Shown: positions 8,046 to 16,985 of the stretch, piece after piece
Layout of the letters: every line of letters starts with the position of its first letter
Numbering within the stretch: the first letter of the stretch is position 1
DNA from: Microbulbifer hydrolyticus
GTDB lineage: Bacteria > Pseudomonadota > Gammaproteobacteria > Pseudomonadales > Cellvibrionaceae
Reading direction: 5' to 3'
DNA: 64,000 bases
NCBI RefSeq assembly: GCF_009931115.1
Contig: NZ_CP047491.1
Location: 2,741,501 to 2,805,500 of the forward strand
Translations under genes and position numbers: made by a program
Notes under the pieces: model-generated
Database searches by the model: none
Told to the model about the DNA's origin: nothing
What the model saw: the letters and a program-made list of their open reading frames with translations, nothing else

Positions 8046-8357
8046 TTGTCTGGCTGGTTTGTTTATCTGATTCGCACCAACAAAGGCACCCTGTATACCG
8101 GGGTTACCCGGAATGTGGCACGACGCTTTGAAGAACACGATAGCGGTGGCCCCAGGGCGGCCAAGGCCCTGCGCGGGCGCGGGCCGCTGGAGCTCGCCTT
8201 CCAGTGCGCCATGCGCAGTAAATCCGACGCACTAAAACTGGAAGTGGAGATCAAGCGCTGGCCCAAGCGCAGAAAAGAGCAACTGATCGCAACCGGGCCG
8301 GCGTTTCTTGTGGAATACCTGGGGCCGGACTACCAGGGAATGCTTGAACCGTCGTAA
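8046..8357 (+). CDS. GIY-YIG domain protein (YhbQ/UPF0213 type)
   Basis: A 103-residue protein consisting of a single GIY-YIG nuclease fold: WFVYLIRTNKGTLYTGVTRN carries the two tyrosine motifs, followed by the arginine (RRFEEH) and KALRGRGP typical of YhbQ. The TTG at 8046 gives an N-terminus aligned with E. coli YhbQ. An upstream ATG at 7950 would overlap the radical SAM gene by 55 bp and adds no conserved sequence. No Shine-Dalgarno is obvious, so the start is tentative. Related proteins are reported to act on DNA; the role here is unknown. Its 3' end overlaps the convergent SDR gene by 28 bp. Confidence 0.82.
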   Translation: MSGWFVYLIRTNKGTLYTGVTRNVARRFEEHDSGGPRAAKALRGRGPLELAFQCAMRSKSDALKLEVEIKRWPKRRKEQLIATGPAFLVEYLGPDYQGMLEPS

Positions 8358-9025
8358 TTGTAGAAGTGACCGCTGTTTTCGGCGCTCGCCTTCAGTAATA
8401 ACTGCTTCAGACCCGCCACGCTCTCCTCCGCAGAGATCAACGCATTGGGGCCGCCCATATCGGTTTGCACCCAGCCGGGGTGCAGCGCCAGTACCTTGAT
8501 GCCCTGATCGGCGAGGTCGATGGAGAGGCTTTTTACCACCTGGTTTACCGCGGTCTTGGAGGAACGGTAGATATAGCCACCGCCGGAGTCGTTGTCGTCG
8601 ATACTACCCACTTTGCTGCTGAGAATTCCGACAACCTTGCGTGCACCAGCGGCCAGTTGCGGATAAAACGTCTCCACCAGTTTGTAGGGCGCGATCGTGT
8701 TCGCTTCCAGCACCTTGCGCCACTCTTCTACGTCCACGTTCCCCAGGGCAACGCCTTTCGGGCCATAGTAGCCGGCATTGCTGAGCAGGATATCCAGCGG
8801 GCGCCCCTTCAGGTCACTGGCCAACTCCGCCATCTGCTCGTAGTCGGTGACGTCCAGGCTGTGGATTTCAATGTTTTGGTTGGCTGCGGCCAGCTCACCA
8901 AGCTCCCAGGCAGCCGAAGGGTTGCGACAGGTGGCGATCACATGCCAGCCGTCTTCGGCAAACTGTCGGGTCATTTCAAGGCCGATACCGCGATTGCAGC
9001 CGGTGATGAGAATCGTGCCGGGCAT
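8330..9025 (-). CDS. Short-chain dehydrogenase/reductase
   Basis: A 231-residue classical SDR. The cofactor loop TGCNRGIG is at residues 8-15, the NAG motif is in LLSNAGYYG, and the catalytic Ser (ILSSKVGS) and Y153-RSS-K157 are present. Arg34 after the second strand hints at NADPH preference. The family is close to carbonyl reductases of the CsgA/sniffer type. The substrate cannot be told. The gene stands alone on the minus strand and its end overlaps the GIY-YIG gene by 28 bp. Confidence 0.85.
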   Translation of the reverse strand: MPGTILITGCNRGIGLEMTRQFAEDGWHVIATCRNPSAAWELGELAAANQNIEIHSLDVTDYEQMAELASDLKGRPLDILLSNAGYYGPKGVALGNVDVEEWRKVLEANTIAPYKLVETFYPQLAAGARKVVGILSSKVGSIDDNDSGGGYIYRSSKTAVNQVVKSLSIDLADQGIKVLALHPGWVQTDMGGPNALISAEESVAGLKQLLLKASAENSGHFYNYDGSSIPW

Positions 9026-9082
9026 AGTCCCTCCTCTGGTGGTATTCTTGCGCCATCAGATGATAGTGCAATCAAATAACGT

Positions 9083-9403
9083 ATGTATTACTCCCTCGGC
9101 GACCTTTTCTGGATATTCCTGTTGGGGCTGGCCGCCTGGTATTTCTGGGCTGGTATGGCTGCCAAAGAACGGGTACGACGTATCGTAAAGCGGCATTGTG
9201 CGGATACCGGTGTGCAACTGCTGGATGATACCGTCATGCTTGTCCGCACCCGCGTGAGGCGAGACCGCAGCGGGCAGGTGCGCCTGCAACGCAAATACGA
9301 ATTTGAATTCACCTCGACCGGGGAGCGCCGCTACAGCGGAATCGCGGTACTGCACGGGCAGCGTGTCAGCCAGATACAGCTCTCCCCCTTCCACATGAGC
9401 TGA
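9083..9403 (+). CDS. DUF3301 membrane protein
   Basis: A 106-residue protein with one N-terminal hydrophobic helix (LFWIFLLGLAAWYFWAG) followed by a basic cytoplasmic-looking domain. The order helix, then AxERVRRIVKRHC, then LLDDTVMLVR, then YEFEFTSTGERRYSG is that of DUF3301. No function is known. It is divergent from the SDR gene (57 bp apart) and 39 bp before a DUF1653 gene on the same strand; both may be cotranscribed. Confidence 0.75.
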   Translation: MYYSLGDLFWIFLLGLAAWYFWAGMAAKERVRRIVKRHCADTGVQLLDDTVMLVRTRVRRDRSGQVRLQRKYEFEFTSTGERRYSGIAVLHGQRVSQIQLSPFHMS

Positions 9404-9442
9404 ACCCTCCCCGCGACAGCCAATACCGATGAGCGCAACACT

Positions 9443-9655
9443 ATGCAGAAAGGCATCTACCGCCACTACAAGGGTAACCTTTACCATTTGATGGATATCG
9501 CCACTCACAGTGAGACCGGGGAACAATTGGCGATTTACCGGGCTCTGTATGATGACTATGGCGTGTGGGCGCGCCCCCTGGCCATGTTTGCAGAAACCGT
9601 GGAGAGGGATGGCCAGACAATCCCGCGCTTCGCCCTGGAAAAAGCCCTGGACTGA
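9443..9655 (+). CDS. DUF1653 small protein
   Basis: A 70-residue soluble protein starting with GIYRHYKGNLYHLMDIATHSE, the hallmark of DUF1653, followed by YRALYDDYGVWARPLAMF. Family members are small all-beta proteins of unknown function. The length is normal. It lies between DUF3301 and a saccharopine-dehydrogenase-like gene, all on the plus strand. Confidence 0.8.
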   Translation: MQKGIYRHYKGNLYHLMDIATHSETGEQLAIYRALYDDYGVWARPLAMFAETVERDGQTIPRFALEKALD

Positions 9656-9723
9656 CCGGCTACCGGATGCCGAATTTTACGAAAAAATACGACCCTCAAG
9701 GTCGAACACAATAAGGATACTCG

Positions 9724-10791
9724 GTGAACAACAAGCAGATCCTGATTTACGGCGCCTATGGCTATACCGGCGAACTGATTGCGCGCCAGGCAGTGGCTCA
9801 GGGCCTGAAGCCTATCCTGTCTGGCCGCAGCGCCGCCAAACTGCAGCCACTGGCCAATGAGCTCGGGCTGCCCGCCATTGCCGTAAGCCTCGATGACAAA
9901 GAAACGCTGGTGCGCACCCTCCAGGGTGTGGCGGCAGTCATTCATTGCGCCGGCCCTTTCTCCGCGACTGCAGAACCGATGATGCATGCCTGTATTGCCA
10001 GCGGTGCCCACTACCAGGACATTACCGGTGAGATGGCCGTCTACCAGCAGGCTCATGCACTGGACGCGGAGGCCCGCGCCGCCGGCGTGGTGCTCTGCCC
10101 CGGCACAGGCTTTGACGTGATCCCCACCGACTGCCTGGCCGCCGCCCTGCACAAGACCATGACCAGTGCCACGCACCTGACCCTGGGCTTTGATTCCGAC
10201 TCGGGTTTCAGCCCTGGAACGGCCAAAACCTCCATCGAGAGCCTCGGCGTAGGCAGCGCGGTGAGACGCAACGGCAAGATTGAGGTGACCCCACACGCGG
10301 AACTGACCCGCAAGATCAATTTTGGCCGCGGAGAGAAGTTCGCGGTGGCAATCCCCTGGGGAGATGTAGCCACGGCGTACTACACCACCGAGATTCCCAA
10401 TATCGAGGTGTACATCCCCATGAGCCCGCGGCGCGCAAAGAAAATGCAGCGGATGAATGCATTCCGCTGGCTATTGGGCATGCAGTGGGTACAGAACTGG
10501 CTCAAGGGCAAAGTGGAAAAAACCGTGCGTGGCCCCTCGGAAAACCAGCGTGCAGAACAGAAGACCTGGGTCTGGGGTGAAGTGCGCAACGACCGGCGCG
10601 GTGAACGTCGCGTGGGCCGGGTAGTTACCGCCAACGGCTACGATGTGACGGTGCACGGCTCTCTGGCGGTTGTACAGCACCTGCTGGGCTACCATGGCGA
10701 AGGCGGCTACTTCACGCCCTCCAGACTGTGCGGCGCCGAACTGGTCGAAAAGCTGCCCGGTTCCGGTTCCATCGAAATCGGCATCGACTAA
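9724..10791 (+). CDS. Saccharopine dehydrogenase-like NAD(P)-binding protein (trans-acting enoyl reductase type)
   Basis: A 355-residue protein with an N-terminal Rossmann fold, IYGAYGYTGELIA (residues 8-20), and SGRS at the end of the second strand. The middle part has CAGPFSA and GTGFDVIPTD, as in the saccharopine dehydrogenase-like family that includes mycobacterial trans-acting enoyl reductases. The GTG start is preceded by AAGGA. The true substrate is unknown; lysine metabolism is unlikely in this context. Confidence 0.78.
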   Translation: MNNKQILIYGAYGYTGELIARQAVAQGLKPILSGRSAAKLQPLANELGLPAIAVSLDDKETLVRTLQGVAAVIHCAGPFSATAEPMMHACIASGAHYQDITGEMAVYQQAHALDAEARAAGVVLCPGTGFDVIPTDCLAAALHKTMTSATHLTLGFDSDSGFSPGTAKTSIESLGVGSAVRRNGKIEVTPHAELTRKINFGRGEKFAVAIPWGDVATAYYTTEIPNIEVYIPMSPRRAKKMQRMNAFRWLLGMQWVQNWLKGKVEKTVRGPSENQRAEQKTWVWGEVRNDRRGERRVGRVVTANGYDVTVHGSLAVVQHLLGYHGEGGYFTPSRLCGAELVEKLPGSGSIEIGID

Positions 10792-10964
10792 CACGCCACA
10801 GAAATGCCCGTATCCGCGGCGAAGTCCTGCCACAGCAGTTCGCCGCGTCTCTCCGCGCCATCATCCCGAGAACCCATACCCGCCAATCAAGCCGGAAATC
10901 AGGTTTCACAGACCTGACATAATTTGTTCAATTCCACGCAACAAATGCTTCGTACTTTTAACGC

Positions 10965-11492
10965 ATGCGAAGCTTACCTGTCACTCTGAAAACGGTCGAT
11001 GTCTCCCTGGTCCTGCGCATGGCGCAACGGGCCACGCGGCCAGCCTTGCGCAGGAACTACCTGCTGCTGTCACGATCTGCGGATGGCTGGCTCTACCTGC
11101 TGTCGCCCCTGCTGGTCGGGCTGGCCAACACCGGTGCCGCGCTACCGTTCCTCTATACTTGCAGCGCCGCCTACGCGATAGAGCGCTCGCTGTACTGGAC
11201 CATCAAGAACACCATCCGACGCAACCGCCCCCCGGAAGCCATTCCGGGCTTGCGCGCGGTCATCGTGGCGAATGACCGCTTCAGTCTGCCGTCTGGCCAC
11301 ACATCCGGCGCCTTCCTGTTCGTCACCATACTGAGTCTTTGCCTGAACCCGTTGTGGGCGTTCGGCTACTTCTGGGCTGCAGGCGTTGGCACATCCCGGG
11401 TGGGGCTCGGCGTTCACTTTCCCAGCGATGTCTGCGCTGGCGCACTCCTCGGCACCTGTGTGGGCTTCGCGGTCTGCGGCGCGCTGCTGTAA
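10965..11492 (+). CDS. PAP2-family membrane phosphatase
   Basis: A 175-residue integral membrane protein with all three PAP2 motifs: K81-X6-R88P (KNTIRRNRP), PSGH at 109-112, and SRVGLGVHFPSD at 144-155 with the catalytic His151. Such enzymes remove phosphate from phosphatidic acid, undecaprenyl diphosphate or other lipid phosphates. It lies 39 bp before a glycosyltransferase gene on the same strand, which suggests a lipid-linked sugar substrate, but that is inference. Confidence 0.85.
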   Translation: MRSLPVTLKTVDVSLVLRMAQRATRPALRRNYLLLSRSADGWLYLLSPLLVGLANTGAALPFLYTCSAAYAIERSLYWTIKNTIRRNRPPEAIPGLRAVIVANDRFSLPSGHTSGAFLFVTILSLCLNPLWAFGYFWAAGVGTSRVGLGVHFPSDVCAGALLGTCVGFAVCGALL

Positions 11493-11531
11493 ACGCGCGT
11501 ATTTATCCGTCAGCTCAACCGGAGAAGCACT

Positions 11532-12677
11532 TTGAAAATACTTTACGGCGTTCAGGGTACCGGCAACGGCCACCTTTCCCGCGCACGGGCCATGGCCGAG
11601 GCATTCCGCCAGTTCCCCGAGCTGGACGTCCAGTGGCTGTTCAGCGGCCGTTCGCCGGAAAAATTCTTCGCCATGGAGGCGTTTGGTGATTACTGGTGGC
11701 GCGAGGGCCTGACCTTCGTGCCCAAGGAAGGAAAGGTCGACCAGATCGCCACCGCCCGGCAGCTCAATCTGTCACGCCTGCTCAAAGATATCCGTGACCT
11801 GCCGGTTCAGCAGTTCGACCTGGTGATCAGCGATTTTGAGCCGGTTACCGCCTGGGCTGCAAGAAACCGCAAGCGACCGAGTCTCGGCCTCGGGCACCAG
11901 TACGCGTTTCGCTTTCCCATTCCCACCCCTGCGTTCGGCTGGATGGCGCGCGCGATCATGAAGGTCTTTGCCCCGGCGCAGGTCAGCCTGGGGATGCATT
12001 GGTATCACTTTGGCCACCCGATCCTGCCCCCCATTGCCCAGGCACACGAGGAACCGGCGGTCGACGGCAGGGACGTGGGGGACCATGTGCTGGTATACCT
12101 GCCGTTTGAGAATCATCTGCCGCTACTGCAACAGCTGGCACAGCTGCCACAGAAGTTCGTTGTGTACGGCCTGCCCACGCACCTCCCGAAAGCCGACCAC
12201 ATCACCCTGAAAGCCCCCTCTGTAAAAGGCTTCCGCCACGATGTCGCCACCGCGCAGGGGGTTATCTGCAACAGTGGCTTTGAACTGATCGCGGAAACCC
12301 TCACTCTCGGCAAGCCGATCCTGACCCGCCCGTTGAAAGGTCAGTTTGAACAGGAAGCCAATGCGCTGGCGCTGAAAGAACTGCAATTGGCCCGGGTCGT
12401 CGAGCAATTCGACGCGATCACCATCGGCCACTGGCTGCAGGAGAAACCCGGGGGAGTGCGTATCGGCTGGCCGGATGTGGCCGGGGCGATCGTCCACTGG
12501 ATAGCCAAAGGGCAGCGCACCAGCCCTCAGGAGCTTGCCGACAGTCTGTGGGAAGCGGTTATTCCCGGCAGCGCCGCTACCGCACCACTCACCAGAAATA
12601 CCCCAGCCACACAGCAGGTGGAGGGCATCGAGGAGCAAGGCAAGATACAGGATATCGAGGGCAGCGAAGGCACCTGA
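11532..12677 (+). CDS. MJ1255/VC2487-type glycosyltransferase family protein
   Basis: A 381-residue GT-B-like protein. It opens with the glycine-rich loop GTGNGHLSRARAMAEA, then LVISDFEPVTAWAA and LGLGHQYAF. The C-terminal donor-site region has CNSGFELIAETLTLGKPIL, as in UDP-sugar-using transferases. The TTG start at 11532 has GGAGAA five bases upstream and leads directly into the first strand. The last 35 residues are acidic and variable. It follows the PAP2 gene closely, so both probably act in one glycolipid or surface-glycan step. Donor and acceptor are unknown. Confidence 0.78.
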   Translation: MKILYGVQGTGNGHLSRARAMAEAFRQFPELDVQWLFSGRSPEKFFAMEAFGDYWWREGLTFVPKEGKVDQIATARQLNLSRLLKDIRDLPVQQFDLVISDFEPVTAWAARNRKRPSLGLGHQYAFRFPIPTPAFGWMARAIMKVFAPAQVSLGMHWYHFGHPILPPIAQAHEEPAVDGRDVGDHVLVYLPFENHLPLLQQLAQLPQKFVVYGLPTHLPKADHITLKAPSVKGFRHDVATAQGVICNSGFELIAETLTLGKPILTRPLKGQFEQEANALALKELQLARVVEQFDAITIGHWLQEKPGGVRIGWPDVAGAIVHWIAKGQRTSPQELADSLWEAVIPGSAATAPLTRNTPATQQVEGIEEQGKIQDIEGSEGT

Positions 12678-12826
12678 ATCCAGTCCGCACGCCCGCGCGA
12701 GCCGCCCGCAGACGAGTGGATGCTGCTAAGGCCAGCAGCCATTACCTGAAATGTCATTGCCGCCGTTACGCTCAGTCCCTACTCTGGCCCGATCGATCAT
12801 AAAAAATGGCCCAGGGTGTAGTGACC

Positions 12827-14647
12827 ATGACCGAGCAGCTGCTGAAAGACCGGGATATAGAATTTCTGCTGTACGAATTTCTCGACACCGAGGCGCTGTT
12901 ACAGCGCCCCCGCTACAGTGAGCACTCCCGCGAGGTATTCAATGCGACCCTGGCAACGGCCAGGACCATCGCCGACAAATATTTCGCCGATCATTACACC
13001 AAGGGCGATGCCAACGAACCTTCGTTCGACGGTGAAAAAGTCACCCTGATTGAAGAAACACAGGCCGCGTGGCATGCCTTTGCCGAGGCCGGTTTCCTCG
13101 CCGCCCCCTACGATTTCGATGAAGGGGGGCTGCAACTGCCAGAGGTGATCCTGCGTTGCGCCATGGCCTATATCAATGCCGCCAACGTGGGCTCCGCGGC
13201 CTATCCGTTCCTGACCCTCGGTGCCGCCAACCTGGTGCGCAGTTTCGCCAGTGAGACCCTGCGCGAGACCTACCTGCCCCCGATGATGGACGGCCGCTAT
13301 GCCGGGACCATGGCGCTGACGGAGCCGGACCAGGGCTCCGCCCTCGCCGACATCCGCACCACCGCCACCCCCGCGGCGGATGGAAGCTACCGGCTGCGCG
13401 GCCAGAAAATGTTTATCTCCGGTGGCGATCAGTCGATCACGGAAAACATCGTGCATATGGTGCTGGCGCGTATCAAGGACGCCCCTCCCGGGGTAAAGGG
13501 GATTTCCCTGTTCCTGGTTCCCAAATTTCTACCCGCACGTGATGGCCAGCCCGCCACCCGCAATGACGTAAAGCTCGCCGGCCTGCTGCACAAAATGGGC
13601 TACCGCAACACCACATCCACGGTACTGAACTTTGGCGAAGACGGGGGTGAAGATGGTGGTGCGATTGGCTACCTTGTAGGAGAGCCACACCAGGGGCTGT
13701 TCTACATGTTCCAGATGATGAATGAAGCCAGGATCGGGGTTGGCAGCGGAGCCGCAGTGCTCGGGTACCGGGGCTACCAGCACGCCCTGCAGTACGCCAA
13801 AGAGCGCCCACAGGGCCGCCTGCCCTCCAACCGGGACCCACACTCCAAACAGTTGCCGATCATCCAGCACGCTGATGTCCGGCGAATGCTGCTGATGCAG
13901 AAAAGCTATGTGGAAGGCGGCCTGGCGCTATGCCTGTATGCGTCCTCCCTGGTCGAGGACGCCCACAGCGGAAACTCGGAACTCGAGCGACAGAACGCCT
14001 CAGAGCTGCTCGACCTGCTCACCCCCGTCGTAAAATCCTGGCCCTCAAAATACTGTCTCAAGGCCAACGACCTGGCGATCCAGGTGCTTGGCGGCTCCGG
14101 CTATATCCGCGAGTATCCACTGGAGCAGCTGTATCGGGACAACCGCCTGAATCCGATCCACGAGGGCACCGAAGGTATTCAGGCAATGGACTTGCTCGGG
14201 CGCAAGGTGCCTGCCAAGGGCATGGCCGGTTACCAGATTCTGGCGAAGGAAATACATAAAACACTTTCTGCCTGCACCGGGAACGACACGCTGCAACCGC
14301 TGGTGGAGGGGCTCAGAGATGCCCTGAACCAGTTGAACGGCGTATCGGAAAACCTGTTGCTGCAGATGTCGGCGGATGCGGATCGGGGACTGGCTAATGC
14401 GAGCCTTTACCTGGATGTATTCGGTCGGGTGGTGGTGAGCTGGATCTGGTTGCGCCAGGCAGCCATCGCACAGGAAAAGTTGACTGGCGACGCAAACCTG
14501 CCTCGGGAAGATATGGATTTCTACCGCGGAAAATTACAGGCCGCGCGTTTTTATATCGAGTGGGAATTGCCGGAAATCACCCCACAAATCGCGCTACTGG
14601 AATCCGGCAACAGTGTGACGTTCGATATGCAGGGTGACTGGTTTTAA
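12827..14647 (+). CDS. Large acyl-CoA dehydrogenase (DmdC-like architecture)
   Basis: About 606 residues, the long form of the acyl-CoA dehydrogenase family with a C-terminal extension. The FAD-binding region has MALTEPDQGSALADI and GQKMFISGGDQ. The catalytic-base region reads NPIHEGTEGIQAMDLLGRK, where the glutamate after His is the expected base, as in DmdC and related enzymes. It should oxidise an acyl-CoA to the 2-enoyl-CoA using FAD and ETF. An ATG at 12806 would add seven residues but has no Shine-Dalgarno; AGGG lies ten bases before 12827. The exact substrate is unknown. Confidence 0.87.
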   Translation: MTEQLLKDRDIEFLLYEFLDTEALLQRPRYSEHSREVFNATLATARTIADKYFADHYTKGDANEPSFDGEKVTLIEETQAAWHAFAEAGFLAAPYDFDEGGLQLPEVILRCAMAYINAANVGSAAYPFLTLGAANLVRSFASETLRETYLPPMMDGRYAGTMALTEPDQGSALADIRTTATPAADGSYRLRGQKMFISGGDQSITENIVHMVLARIKDAPPGVKGISLFLVPKFLPARDGQPATRNDVKLAGLLHKMGYRNTTSTVLNFGEDGGEDGGAIGYLVGEPHQGLFYMFQMMNEARIGVGSGAAVLGYRGYQHALQYAKERPQGRLPSNRDPHSKQLPIIQHADVRRMLLMQKSYVEGGLALCLYASSLVEDAHSGNSELERQNASELLDLLTPVVKSWPSKYCLKANDLAIQVLGGSGYIREYPLEQLYRDNRLNPIHEGTEGIQAMDLLGRKVPAKGMAGYQILAKEIHKTLSACTGNDTLQPLVEGLRDALNQLNGVSENLLLQMSADADRGLANASLYLDVFGRVVVSWIWLRQAAIAQEKLTGDANLPREDMDFYRGKLQAARFYIEWELPEITPQIALLESGNSVTFDMQGDWF

Positions 14648-14679
14648 CAAAATCCTCGACACTATTTATTGTGCAGAGC

Positions 14680-15519
14680 TTATTGCGCAGAGCGCGCCTG
14701 CTCTCTTTGCAGGTGCGCCAACGCCTCGCGCATGGTGGCTACCCAGTAGCGGTCCGGGTGCGCTGCGAGGTGTGCAAGTAGCTGCCGGTGGGCATCGGAA
14801 GAGACGGTGATGTAGTCACCACCAACGCCGTGGAACAGAAATCCAACCAGGCTGTTGTTCACCCGTGCAGCTTCCGCCACCGCAATCAGTTCTTTCCCAC
14901 TTTTTTCCGCACCGTCAAACGATGCCACCCGGTAAAAGTCACTGTCGCTTACCTGATGCTGGCCATCGGCGGTAAACAGGCGCGCACCGGTTACCAGCTT
15001 CTTCAGCGCCGGAACCACATCCTCGCCGCCGGCAAGCATGTCGCCACAAGGGTAGGCAAAGGTCCGCTGTTTCTCTCCATCGATAGCCTCCAGCATACTG
15101 TTTGTGGTCTGCACCTCACTCACAAACTGGTCGAGCGTGTACTTGTCCAGATCTTGCCAGGATTTTACCCAGCTGCGATTGGCCAGGGATTTGCGGCATG
15201 GATGGTACAGCGTATGGTTGCCCAGCTCGTGACCACTTTTGGCCGCACTTCGCCATTCATCCAGCCGCAAGCGTACCGCGGGCCGCGCACCGCTGATATA
15301 AAAAGTGCCGGGCAAGTTGTGTTTGTCCAGTTGTGGAATCGCGACATCCAGGTGGGAATCCAGTGCGTCATCGTAAGTCAGTACCACTGCCACTTCCGCG
15401 CCGCCCGGCCAGGGAGATTCGGCCTCAGCGGCGATAGTGGCTGCGGAGCCCGCCGCAAGTAAAATGGAAATCAGAAAGGTGCCGCTGGCGCCGATTTTCC
15501 GAACGTGTCGCGCAATCAT
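14680..15519 (-). CDS. Exported polysaccharide deacetylase (NodB domain)
   Basis: A 279-residue protein with a signal peptide (about residues 1-31) and a NodB homology domain. Motif 1 is TYDDAL with Asp50-Asp51 and motif 2 is HTLYH with His102 and His106, the metal site. FAYPCGD and a late LFHGVGGD match later motifs. Expected to remove acetyl groups from a periplasmic or exported polysaccharide. It converges with the acyl-CoA dehydrogenase gene and lies just downstream of the two-component genes on the same strand, 67 bp from them. Confidence 0.85.
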   Translation of the reverse strand: MIARHVRKIGASGTFLISILLAAGSAATIAAEAESPWPGGAEVAVVLTYDDALDSHLDVAIPQLDKHNLPGTFYISGARPAVRLRLDEWRSAAKSGHELGNHTLYHPCRKSLANRSWVKSWQDLDKYTLDQFVSEVQTTNSMLEAIDGEKQRTFAYPCGDMLAGGEDVVPALKKLVTGARLFTADGQHQVSDSDFYRVASFDGAEKSGKELIAVAEAARVNNSLVGFLFHGVGGDYITVSSDAHRQLLAHLAAHPDRYWVATMREALAHLQREQARSAQ

Positions 15520-15586
15520 TGCATGTCCTTTTTATTCTTCGTTTGCAGAACCAGCCGGTGCCGGCAACGCCACATCGGTACCGGCT

Positions 15587-16981
15587 TCAGAGCCTGACGC
15601 GCAGGGTAAGCCCGCCCAGGTCTTCTTCACCGCGCTGCCCGGCAGGCACGATGCCAATTTCACCGTGATAACTCTCAACGATATCCACCACCACGGCAAG
15701 CCCGATTCCCTGCCCCTGCTGCTGTTGATCGGCACGCACCCCGCGCTGGACCACCTGCTGCCACTGATCCTCGCTGAGCCCCGGGCCGTTGTCGGAAACC
15801 AGAACTTCCAGCCCGCGCTGATCCTCAATATTGTCAATTTTAACCAGCAGCTTACCGCCACCGTACTTGTAACCGTTGTCCAGCAGATTTCCGAGCATTT
15901 CCAGCAGGTCACCCTCGTCCCCGTAAAACAATACCTCGTCATCGCACAGCAGCTCCGCATCCATCGGCTTGCCCCGATACACTTTATCCAGTGCGGTGAG
16001 GATTTTCTCGGCGATGGGCTGCACCTTCACCCCGCGAAGAATGGATTTCGGGGAACTCGCCACAGCTCGTTTGAGCTGGTAACTGATAATGCCGTCCATG
16101 CGCTGCACCTGCTCTGCCAACGCCTCCTGCGCCGCCTGAGGATCCTTGCCCAAATCCAGCCCTTTCAATACCGCCAGTGGTGTTTTCAGGCTGTGGGCGA
16201 GGTCACCCAGGGTATGACGGGTTTTCTCCCGCTGGCGACGTTCATTTTCGATCAGCAGATTGAGGTTGTCGGTCAGAGGCACCAGCTCCTGCGGAAAATT
16301 TCCCTGCAGGGTATCCGTCCCTCCCTGCTGCATTTTCTTTAGTGCCTGGGTAACCCCGCGCAGCGGCGCAAGTCCCCAGCGCAGCACCAGTAATTGCACC
16401 GCGATCAGTGCCAGCGCACCAATACCCAGCCAGCGCCACAGGGTGCCGCTGAACTGCTGCACTTGGGCGTGTAGCGGCGCGGCATCTTCAAGAATGACAA
16501 AGGTAAATTGCAGCTCGTTATCCAGCCCCCAGGCGATACCCTGGCGAAAACTACTGTAGGGCGTTTCCAGATCCGGCAACTGGACCTCGGCAAACACTTT
16601 CTGCCCCTGGCGCAGTGGCAACGGCAGCGGCAAAGCGGAAAAATTGGGCAGGCTGAGGGCGGACTGGGAACGCCAGATGACCCGCCCCCGGGCATCCATC
16701 ACCGCGCCGATCAGGCCGGAATCCGGCTGGTTGAAACGTTGCTCGGGCAGGTTCAACGGAAGGTACAGACTATCGCCATCGAGCTCAGCCACCGCCAGAA
16801 GCGTATAGATATATATCTGCAACTCGCGGGCTTTGGCTTCATCCAGTGAGGTGCGGTAGGCACGTTCGAGCACCCCGGAAAGCACCACCAGAAAAACCAG
16901 CAGTACCAGGGTAGCCATCAGCGACAGCCGCCCGGAAAGCGAGTGCCACCAGCGGGAAATGGAGGGCGCGCGGGACGGCAA
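15587..16981 (-). CDS. Sensor histidine kinase, PhoQ-like
   Basis: A 464-residue membrane kinase from the TTG at 16981. It has two transmembrane helices (about 20-38 and 183-201) flanking a roughly 140-residue periplasmic sensor, then a HAMP-like linker, the H box LAHSLKTPLA with His263, the N box LGNLLDNGYKYGG, and G boxes DNGPGL and GQGIGLAV. The overall plan and H-box form resemble PhoQ. The frame is open further upstream, but a longer start would overlap the response regulator by up to 74 bp. The TTG lies four bases after the regulator's stop, so translation is probably coupled. The signal is unknown. Confidence 0.88.
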   Translation of the reverse strand: MPSRAPSISRWWHSLSGRLSLMATLVLLVFLVVLSGVLERAYRTSLDEAKARELQIYIYTLLAVAELDGDSLYLPLNLPEQRFNQPDSGLIGAVMDARGRVIWRSQSALSLPNFSALPLPLPLRQGQKVFAEVQLPDLETPYSSFRQGIAWGLDNELQFTFVILEDAAPLHAQVQQFSGTLWRWLGIGALALIAVQLLVLRWGLAPLRGVTQALKKMQQGGTDTLQGNFPQELVPLTDNLNLLIENERRQREKTRHTLGDLAHSLKTPLAVLKGLDLGKDPQAAQEALAEQVQRMDGIISYQLKRAVASSPKSILRGVKVQPIAEKILTALDKVYRGKPMDAELLCDDEVLFYGDEGDLLEMLGNLLDNGYKYGGGKLLVKIDNIEDQRGLEVLVSDNGPGLSEDQWQQVVQRGVRADQQQQGQGIGLAVVVDIVESYHGEIGIVPAGQRGEEDLGGLTLRVRL

Positions 16982-16985
16982 GAGC

